Positions 6,129-10,953 of a stretch of 10,953 nucleotides of DNA are shown here, piece after piece. The translations under genes were made by a program, and so were the position numbers. The stretch lies in the NCBI GenBank assembly GCA_905204915.1, contig CAJLBR010000038.1, forward strand, positions 1 through 10,953, given 5' to 3'. Each line of letters opens with the position of its first letter. Positions within the stretch are counted from its first letter, which is position 1. The stretch comes from an uncultured Clostridium sp. (GTDB taxonomy: Bacteria > Bacillota > Clostridia > TANB77 > CAG-465). A model generated the notes under the pieces. That model searched no databases. It saw only the letters and a list, made by a program, of their open reading frames with translations, and was not told the origin of the DNA.

Positions 6129-6551
6129 TTATTTACTTATTGCTTCCGCCTCACTGAAGAATAAAGATCTACCTATCTCTTTTATAGATACTGCATCTCC
6201 TCCATCAAAGCAAACTACTAGATCATAACCCCCATCAGTATACTCTCCTTTTATGCCATTAACTATTCTTTTACAAATATTACCACCACCAATTACTTGG
6301 TACATTGTTGTCTGTGGCTTAGGCAGTCTACTTGCAGCTGCAGCAGCTCTTTCTTTGGTATCAAATACCAAACGATCAAAGTCTTTGAAACTGTATGTTT
6401 GGTATGTATCACCGTACAAAACAGCCGAAAATGTATCTCTTTTTTCATCTACATCCACAATTTCAGCTTCTGCTTCAAACGCTTGTGTTCCGTTACTGGT
6501 TCCCCAGTAATCAATTACATATACTCTCTTACCTTTCATTGCAATTGCCAT
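6129..6551 (-). CDS. Protein of 140 residues with an apparent internal duplication, function unknown
   Basis: ATG 6551 has AGGAGG (6564-6559) 7 bases upstream, a promoter at 6581-6609 and a terminator 8 bases past the stop. The protein is soluble and has two similar modules. Each has beta strands (RVYVIDYW..., then DLVVCFDGG...) followed by a short conserved unit: SFKDFDRLVFDTKERAAAA near residues 53-71 and SIKEIGRSLFFSEAEA near 122-137. The shared pattern is S-x-K-[DE]-x-x-R-x-x-F-x-[ST]-x-x-x-A. Similar 'F-x-[ST]-x-E-E-A' endings are common in small proteins from phages and conjugative elements of gut Bacillota, so mobile-element origin is plausible. That recollection is not a database result. 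A second ATG four codons later (MKGKRVYV) is a less well-placed start. No catalytic motif is visible. Confidence 0.75.
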   Translation of the reverse strand: MAIAMKGKRVYVIDYWGTSNGTQAFEAEAEIVDVDEKRDTFSAVLYGDTYQTYSFKDFDRLVFDTKERAAAAASRLPKPQTTMYQVIGGGNICKRIVNGIKGEYTDGGYDLVVCFDGGDAVSIKEIGRSLFFSEAEAISK

Positions 6552-6572
6552 AAGAAAACCTCCTAAAAAATT

Positions 6573-6609
6573 ATGTATACATTATATCATATTTTAGCTT
6601 TAATATCAA
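6573..6609 (-). promoter_or_regulatory. Promoter of the 140-residue gene with a start-site palindrome
   Basis: On the minus strand, TTGATA (6609-6604), 17 bases, TATAAT (6586-6581), with TG forming an extended -10. The 10-base palindrome ATGTATACAT (6573-6582) overlaps the end of the -10 and the predicted start point near 6574, so it could serve as an operator. Confidence 0.65.
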
Positions 6610-6681
6610 CATTCTATACTTTCAAATATACAAAAAAATCAACCATATTTTATTTTCTTCTTGAATAAGATTAGAGTAAGT

Positions 6682-6710
6682 TTGCATTTTTATGTAAAGC
6701 ATGGTATAAT
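6682..6710 (+). promoter_or_regulatory. Promoter of the 225-residue gene
   Basis: TTGCAT (6682-6687), 17 bases, TATAAT (6705-6710), with TG at 6702-6703. The spacer TTTTATGTAAAGCATGG resembles that of the promoter at 5060-5088 at 14 of 17 positions. The leader is about 70 bases; I see no strong hairpin or start-site palindrome in it. Confidence 0.75.
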
Positions 6711-6788
6711 AAATATCAGAGTACAGTAAACCTCGTGTTTGCATTATGTCCATTACACTATATTTTAAAAATTTTTGGAGGTATTATT

Positions 6789-7466
6789 ATGAATGAACTA
6801 ACCAGAGACATCTTGAACTTCGACCCCGTTGCAGCTGCTGAAACCTTAATTGGCAAACGGCATGAAGAATGGGATACCGAAACAGATGGAAGGGCAGCTT
6901 TAGGGCTTGTACTAGCAGCAAACCAGGCTAAAATGGAACACCTTGAAAGCATCGGAGACACTCACTTTGGCACTACATGGCAAGAATTCATTGAAATCGC
7001 AAAAGCATACGGTTTCAAAAATGGCTATTGCCAGAAGTTTACAGGTAATGACTGGTCAGATAAATGCGTAGAAGAAGAAATCATTTTCTTCCATGAAGAA
7101 AAAGGTCTCATCCTTCACGCAGAGTCTTACGGCGGAGAGTCTGTGAACAGTGCAAAAGTATACGGTGAAGTCAAAACCAATGACGGAAATCTTGAGAAAA
7201 AACATTGGGAGGCACTGAACGGTTGCTCACACGGAGGTAACGGAAATGGTACAATGTACTTTGAGGTGGATGTACGAGAAGGATTCCGCTTTCACCTTGA
7301 TGCATTATCGGAAGTTTTTGAATTTTCTAAGAGCTGGACCAAAGTTCCTTTCCTGTGGCTCCTTAACTACATGGATACTGAGGACAAGAACTACAGTCGT
7401 GAGAAAATCAACAAGCAGAAGATTAACGCCAGCACGCCCGAAGTAAGCAAAATCATCTTTGGATAA
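6789..7466 (+). CDS. Protein of 225 residues, function unknown, GC-rich relative to neighbours
   Basis: ATG 6789 is chosen because GGAGG (6777-6781) lies 7 bases upstream; the frame is open to 6735, but an earlier start would skip this site. The protein is soluble and acidic. An N-terminal helical region (about 1-55) ends in LESIGDTHFGTTWQEF. A central beta-rich part (about 65-165) has strands IIFFHEEKGLILHAESYGG and TMYFEVDVREGFRFHLDAL. The C-terminus reads VPFLWLLNYMDTED followed by YSREKINKQKI. A similar 'PFLWLLxY' plus 'IN' ending occurs, as I recall, in unnamed phage and gut-Bacillota proteins; no function is attached to it. One 60-base sample (6841-6900) is 45% GC, against 28% in murC and 23% in the downstream hydrolase, pointing to recent acquisition. 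Confidence 0.8.
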   Translation: MNELTRDILNFDPVAAAETLIGKRHEEWDTETDGRAALGLVLAANQAKMEHLESIGDTHFGTTWQEFIEIAKAYGFKNGYCQKFTGNDWSDKCVEEEIIFFHEEKGLILHAESYGGESVNSAKVYGEVKTNDGNLEKKHWEALNGCSHGGNGNGTMYFEVDVREGFRFHLDALSEVFEFSKSWTKVPFLWLLNYMDTEDKNYSREKINKQKINASTPEVSKIIFG

Positions 7467-7480
7467 TTATCCATTCAAAC

Positions 7481-7525
7481 AAAACACCACTCATCTTTAT
7501 AAATCTGAGTGGTGTTTTAATTTTT
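7481..7525. terminator. Terminator between the 225-residue gene and the hydrolase gene
   Basis: AAAACACCACTCA (7481-7493) and TGAGTGGTGTTTT (7506-7518) form a perfect 13-base-pair stem with a 12-base loop. Read rightward it is followed by AATTTTT. Read leftward the T tract TTTTGTTTG is weaker, but it is the only terminator after the hydrolase stop at 7548. Confidence 0.85.
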
Positions 7526-7547
7526 ATTAAAATATTATTTTATAATT

Positions 7548-9005
7548 TTATTTAACTAAATTATATAATCTTTCAATGAGATTTAACATTGAACCATATT
7601 TAACACAATTATATAGTTCTCCAGATACGAATCTATCGTCTCTTATTATTTTTGTTAATCCCGTTAATACTTCTTGATAAGTAAATTCTTCTATTTTTTT
7701 ATTTCCTATTTTTTCATAATTTTCTACATAGTTTTGATCTAGTAATTTGTTTTCATAACAATAATTAATAAATTTTTTCAATTGCTCTCCTGGATTAGAT
7801 TCTGGTATACTAGATTTACCCATAGTCCAACCATCATAAGTTGTACATGCCTCATCGTTGTTTTTTAAATCATCTATTGTATCTTCTAATAATTTTATAT
7901 CTAATTTATTATTCATAATCATATCATTCCTTTCAACTTCTACTATATTATGATTTTCCATCTTTTCTTCTTTGTTTTCATTTTTTAATTGTTTCAAATA
8001 TATCACAAATGAATTTACAGATCTATCTAAGTAAGATTTTTTTTGCAAATCATTAATCCATTTTTTAGGAATAGAATTATAACCATATATAATTCCTGCT
8101 AATCCTCCAGTCAAAGCACCTATTGTATCAGTGTCATCCCCTAAATTAACTGATTTCAATACTGCTTCTTCAAATGAATTTGTTGTTAAGACCGACCACA
8201 TTGCAGCTTCCAAGCTATCAACAACATATCCACTCGATTTTATATTTTTCTCCTTTAATTTAGAAATATCATTACTTATTATTCTACCATAAATTTCTTT
8301 AACATCACAATATTCTGGATGTTTTTTTAAGATATTTTGTAAATTATTTTGTAAATTTTTATATGCTTTGTTTTTATTATTCCCTTTTAAAAGTTCTGAT
8401 ATATATATTGAATAAATATAACATCCAAAAATACTATAAATATGAGAATGAGTCATAGATGAAATTACTTTAATGGTATCCATAAATATTTTATTTGTAT
8501 AATCAATTCCTAAATAATATAGATATAAGGATATTGGTATTATTCTCATTAACGAACCATTACCATTAGAACTGATTTCTCCAGAACCACACATTATATC
8601 TTCTGGGTGGTTGTTTATTACATGTTGTTGATAAATTGACAATGCTGAACTTGTTGATATTCCTATATCAAATACATGATTAAAAGGGGTAAATTCTGCC
8701 TTTAGTTTCCATTGTAAGAAGTTATACATAATTATTTGATAGTTTATATTTGATTTCTGACTTTTTAATAATCCATCCATTGTGGCTAATACCATTGAAC
8801 TATCATCAGACCATGTTCCTTTTGGTTGATTATGTGTTCCAAACTCTTCCATATCAGTAATTTTATTTTGTTTTAACGAATTTCTTCCCATAAATTCTAC
8901 AGGAACTCCAAGTGCATCTCCTATGAAAAATCCAAACAAACACCCTTTTATAGTTTCTTCATCAGTTCTCGATAAAAAATCATTTTTATTTTTTCTAAGA
9001 AGCAC
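7548..9005 (-). CDS. ADP-ribosylglycohydrolase (DraG/ARH family) with an extra C-terminal domain
   Basis: ARH/DraG enzymes remove ADP-ribose from modified proteins, nucleic acids or small molecules using two metal ions. Residues about 15-340 hold this domain: GDALGVPVEF (29-38), the metal-binding WSDDSSM (65-71, for the usual WTDDT), NGNGSLMR (147-154) and LGDDTDTIGALTGGLAG (288-304). All metal ligands appear intact. A charged linker (about 341-365) leads to a second domain (about 366-485) with DGWTMGKSSIPES and LTKIIRDDRFVSG; the latter resembles the 'LT..iRgERF.dG' signature I associate with DUF6508, tentatively. GTG 9005 is the start: an in-frame TAA lies immediately upstream, and AAAAGGATGG (9025-9016) lies 10 bases before it. 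The 485 residues exceed a typical single-domain member by about 130-150. The substrate is unknown. Confidence 0.9.
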   Translation of the reverse strand: MLLRKNKNDFLSRTDEETIKGCLFGFFIGDALGVPVEFMGRNSLKQNKITDMEEFGTHNQPKGTWSDDSSMVLATMDGLLKSQKSNINYQIIMYNFLQWKLKAEFTPFNHVFDIGISTSSALSIYQQHVINNHPEDIMCGSGEISSNGNGSLMRIIPISLYLYYLGIDYTNKIFMDTIKVISSMTHSHIYSIFGCYIYSIYISELLKGNNKNKAYKNLQNNLQNILKKHPEYCDVKEIYGRIISNDISKLKEKNIKSSGYVVDSLEAAMWSVLTTNSFEEAVLKSVNLGDDTDTIGALTGGLAGIIYGYNSIPKKWINDLQKKSYLDRSVNSFVIYLKQLKNENKEEKMENHNIVEVERNDMIMNNKLDIKLLEDTIDDLKNNDEACTTYDGWTMGKSSIPESNPGEQLKKFINYCYENKLLDQNYVENYEKIGNKKIEEFTYQEVLTGLTKIIRDDRFVSGELYNCVKYGSMLNLIERLYNLVK

Positions 9006-9036
9006 TTAATTTTCACCATCCTTTTGATATGAAATT

Positions 9037-9042
9037 ATTATA
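9037..9042 (-). promoter_or_regulatory. Likely extended -10 promoter of the hydrolase gene
   Basis: The minus strand reads TGTGATATAAT, a perfect extended -10 (9042-9037), with no good -35 at 17 bases. A TTGACA at 9097-9092 lies further upstream but has only a poor -10 (TAAATA) at the right distance. Confidence 0.45.
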
Positions 9043-9137
9043 TCACATTTTTATAGATTCAAATAACATATTTATTTACAGCTAATTAATATGTCAATTT
9101 ACAACTGTACTTTTAAATTATCAAAAATTTAGTATAA

Positions 9138-9172
9138 AAAAAATACAACTAATCAATATAGTTGTATTTTTT
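9138..9172 (-). terminator. Strong symmetric terminator upstream of the hydrolase gene
   Basis: AAAAAATACAACTA (9138-9151) and TAGTTGTATTTTTT (9159-9172) form a perfect 14-base-pair arm set with a 7-base loop, flanked by A and T runs. No rightward gene ends here, so it most likely ends leftward transcription from the transporter or the candidate small RNA before the hydrolase promoter. Confidence 0.8.
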
Positions 9173-9339
9173 AATGTGTCTTACTTTAATAGCACCAACA
9201 AAAAAATTTCTTTGATGCTTCTAATTAATATTATTACTACTCGAAAAGTTTCGAGTTTTCTACCAATTTGGTACCGTTTACGTAGATATCTACAACTTTT
9301 TTCAACTCTCATAAGGATTGATACAAATATCAATCAATT
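9138..9339 (-). ncRNA. Candidate structured small RNA made of consecutive hairpins
   Basis: No convincing gene covers 9006-9400. The minus strand here carries a promoter-like pair, TTGCAA (9373-9368), 16 bases, TATACT (9351-9346), with TG forming an extended -10, and a terminator hairpin at 9172-9138. Five further inverted repeats lie between: GATTGATA/TATCAATC (9335-9316, loop 4), GTAGATATCTAC (9293-9282), TACCAA/TTGGTA (9273-9261), ACTCGAAA/TTTCGAGT (9256-9239), and AGCATCAA with TTGGTGCT (9219-9191), which pairs fully only in leftward RNA through a U-G wobble. The first hairpin begins about 4 bases after the predicted start. The RNA would be about 200 bases. It matches no RNA family I know. 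A structured 3' untranslated region of the transporter transcript is the main alternative. Confidence 0.4.
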
Positions 9340-9400
9340 TATTAAAGTATATCATATTTTTTATAAATTGCAACAAAATTATCAAAGTTTTCAAAAAGCT

Positions 9401-10555
9401 TTATAGAAGTTTCTTATTTTCTGATTTTATATCAATGTTTATAATAATCGTAGAAACTATTGATAATATAAATATTACATAAAATACATTTTCTCCAATA
9501 AATCTCGCTATAAAAGCCAATAATGCAAATACTAAAACCTCTGTAAAGCATAAACTCATTTGTCCAACTGCTGATAACAATTCATTATCTTCTTTTGATT
9601 CTTTAATAATATTCTGAATTGATGTCTGTATTGAAGTTTCATAAACTTTCGAAACATTATCACTAACTGCTTTATTTACAGATATTACAAATTTATCTTT
9701 TACAAATAGGTATATCAGTGTAATACAAGATTTTATTATTGTAACTAAATTATTTGATTTTTTTATGTCTTTATCAGTATATTTTCCTATTAAAATAATT
9801 GTTATAACTTGAAATAATAATGATACGATAGTAACTACTGAAAATGTTTTAAAGTTTTGTAATACTAAGTATAAATATAAAGGAACAAATTGTCTTTCTA
9901 TTATATGATTAGTTCTTAGTGCATATATAATCTTATATTTACTCTTACTATGTATTAAGTATTTCATACTAGATTTGAAAGCACTTGACTTTTTTTGTGG
10001 TTTGTAATCTATTTTTAGTATTGCAAGATATTGTAATAAAAAGAAAACTGTAAGTACAACAAATAAAATTAATGTTTTATTACTTATTACTCCCCAAGCC
10101 ACTAAACAACTTGCTAAAACTGTTCCTAATATTTTACTTATACTATATAAACTATTAAATCTCCCTCTATGTTCACTTTCTACATATTTACTAGATAATG
10201 CATCAGATGATGGATTAGATAAACCATTTAATCCAAGTACTATTATAAATATAATAATGTTTGCTGATAAATTTTGATTTACTAATATAAAATAAGCATA
10301 TATAATATTAAATAAATTTGAAATTAGTATACATTTTGCAATTCCTATCTTGCTTGATATCGTTACAAATGCTGGTGTTATCAGTCCCATAATAAGAAAT
10401 CTTATACCATATATTAATAATATTAAATATATAGGCAAGCCTGCTTTATAAAGCATAACTGTTCCGAATGTTTCACTTAAAGCGTTTGCAAAATTATAAA
10501 AAAATATACTTGAATACATATATTTATACTCTTTTTTGTAAAAATATTCCTTCAT
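9401..10555 (-). CDS. MFS-like membrane transporter
   Basis: This 384-residue polytopic membrane protein has about ten to twelve hydrophobic helices. The overall pattern fits the major facilitator superfamily: an N-terminal helical half (about 15-180), a basic cytoplasmic loop (about 183-205, KIDYKPQKKSSAFKSSMKYL), and a second half (about 215-375). A glycine/arginine-containing loop, ESEHRGRFNSLYS, followed by the helix SKILGTVLASCLVAWGVI, resembles the region after the fourth helix in drug-efflux MFS members. ATG 10555 has AGGAG (10566-10562) 6 bases upstream and a consensus promoter. The substrate cannot be told from sequence. The protein is shorter than typical 12- and 14-helix drug exporters (400-500 residues). 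It has no partner gene in the same transcript; the next leftward element is the candidate small RNA. Confidence 0.8.
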   Translation of the reverse strand: MKEYFYKKEYKYMYSSIFFYNFANALSETFGTVMLYKAGLPIYLILLIYGIRFLIMGLITPAFVTISSKIGIAKCILISNLFNIIYAYFILVNQNLSANIIIFIIVLGLNGLSNPSSDALSSKYVESEHRGRFNSLYSISKILGTVLASCLVAWGVISNKTLILFVVLTVFFLLQYLAILKIDYKPQKKSSAFKSSMKYLIHSKSKYKIIYALRTNHIIERQFVPLYLYLVLQNFKTFSVVTIVSLLFQVITIILIGKYTDKDIKKSNNLVTIIKSCITLIYLFVKDKFVISVNKAVSDNVSKVYETSIQTSIQNIIKESKEDNELLSAVGQMSLCFTEVLVFALLAFIARFIGENVFYVIFILSIVSTIIINIDIKSENKKLL

Positions 10556-10581
10556 TTATTACTCCTAATAGTCTTTTATAA

Positions 10582-10609
10582 ATTATATCATGATTTTAAG
10601 AAATGTCAA
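10582..10609 (-). promoter_or_regulatory. Promoter of the MFS-like gene
   Basis: On the minus strand, TTGACA (10609-10604), 16 bases, TATAAT (10587-10582), both perfect, with TG forming an extended -10. Confidence 0.8.
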
Positions 10610-10619
10610 ATATTTACAA

Positions 10620-10847
10620 TTATATGTTTTTCAAATATTCTTCTAACTCTGATAATTTAATCTTTTTAGTCAAGTTAGAAATATACACATCATTAGAGTA
10701 ATTAAAAACTAAAAAATTAATATTCTTGATAATCACTCTATGTGGCTCAATATAAGAGATATTGGTTTTATCAATTTTTCTATTATTTTTAAGCAATAAA
10801 AAAATCAACCAGACTCTATTTTCTGATTGATCTTTTATTAATTTGTT
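10620..10847 (-). pseudogene. Open frame just downstream of tRNA-Tyr; possible gene remnant
   Basis: The frame is open leftward from 10847 to a TAA at 10620. It has no ATG, no ribosome binding site, and only TTG codons (10808, 10796) as possible starts. Its upstream part overlaps the tRNA terminator hairpin. The downstream part (from about 10790) nevertheless looks protein-like: alternating strands (NISYIEPHRVIIKNINFLVF), then a helical end (LSELEEYLKNI). This fits the C-terminal leftover of a gene cut off at the tRNA end, or chance coding in AT-rich DNA. The family is not recognised. Confidence 0.3.
10798..10831 (-). terminator. Terminator downstream of tRNA-Tyr
   Basis: Read leftward, ATCAATCAGA (10831-10822) pairs with TCTGGTTGAT (10813-10804) at all ten positions, one of them U-G, with an 8-base loop and a run of seven T (10804-10798). 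On the opposite strand that pair is a C-A mismatch, so it is built for the leftward direction. It lies about 40 bases after the tRNA 3' end. Confidence 0.85.
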
Positions 10848-10872
10848 CTATTAGTTCAAATAGAAACATCAT

Positions 10873-10953
10873 TGGTGGGCAGGGATGGATTCGAACCATC
10901 GTAGGCGTAAGCCAACAGATTTACAGTCTGCCCCCTTTAGCCACTCGGGCACC
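10873..10953 (-). tRNA. tRNA-Tyr (anticodon GTA), 5' end cut by the window edge
   Basis: Read leftward, the anticodon arm is GCAGA-CTGTAAA-TCTGT with anticodon GTA. A long variable arm follows (GGC-TTAC-GCC), then the T arm GATGG-TTCGAAT-CCATC, the acceptor 3' strand CCTGCCC, discriminator A and an encoded CCA (10875-10873). The acceptor 5' strand should read GGGCAGG; only its last two G (10953-10952) are in the window, so about five bases lie beyond it. The long variable arm is the bacterial tRNA-Tyr class II form. Confidence 0.95.

Noticed and set aside
6253..6566. Two rightward frames opposite the 140-residue gene
   Set aside because: They overlap each other and have no start signals; cysteine- and serine-rich composition is typical of antisense shadows.
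9282..9293. GTAGATATCTAC considered as part of a CRISPR repeat, because GTAGAT ends some Cas12a repeats
   Set aside because: There is one copy only, no spaced repetition and no cas gene.
9176..9406. Rightward frame of 76 codons
   Set aside because: It has no ribosome binding site, starts within the T run of a terminator hairpin, runs through five inverted repeats and overlaps the end of the transporter gene.
9401..10953. Integrated element bounded by the tRNA-Tyr end
   Set aside because: No integrase gene and no second copy of the tRNA 3' sequence could be found in the window; kept only as a weak finding about the remnant.

Overview
The DNA is AT-rich. Sampled 60-base stretches are about 28% GC in murC and about 23% in the ADP-ribosylglycohydrolase gene. 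It has AGGAGG-type ribosome binding sites, many extended -10 promoters (TGnTATAAT), compact rho-independent terminators, GTG and TTG starts, and a tRNA-Tyr with encoded CCA. Together these suggest a low-GC Bacillota chromosome, probably a Clostridia-type organism. No species is claimed.

Layout, left to right. Bases 1-305 hold the start of a leftward membrane-protein gene that runs off the edge. It diverges from murC (465-1871, +), which has tandem promoters and its own terminator. Next is a rightward ImmA/IrrE-type metallopeptidase gene (2047-2853) with a consensus promoter and a start-site palindrome. It converges on a 66-residue protein gene (2948-3148, -). The second core gene, ychF (3417-4511, +), follows and starts at TTG. 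The next stretch alternates unknown genes: 94 residues (4605-4889, -), 295 residues (5176-6063, +), 140 residues (6129-6551, -) and 225 residues (6789-7466, +). Each has its own promoter, and hairpin terminators separate them.

The right third is all leftward: tRNA-Tyr (10873 to the edge), its terminator, a doubtful small reading frame, an MFS-like transporter (9401-10555), a string of hairpins that looks like an unannotated small RNA (about 9339 to 9138), and a two-domain ADP-ribosylglycohydrolase (7548-9005).

How they fit together. MurC (peptidoglycan precursor synthesis) and YchF (ribosome-associated ATPase) are housekeeping genes. The genes between and after them look like independently inserted, single-gene accessory units: monocistronic, individually promoted and terminated. 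Several have a palindrome at or just after the transcription start, and at least one (6789-7466) is clearly richer in GC. No integrase, transposase or CRISPR array is visible. The most interesting items are the hairpin-string RNA candidate beside the ADP-ribosylglycohydrolase, a leader hairpin at 5132-5153 whose 3' arm can also pair with the downstream Shine-Dalgarno sequence, and two accessory promoters that share 14 of 17 spacer bases.
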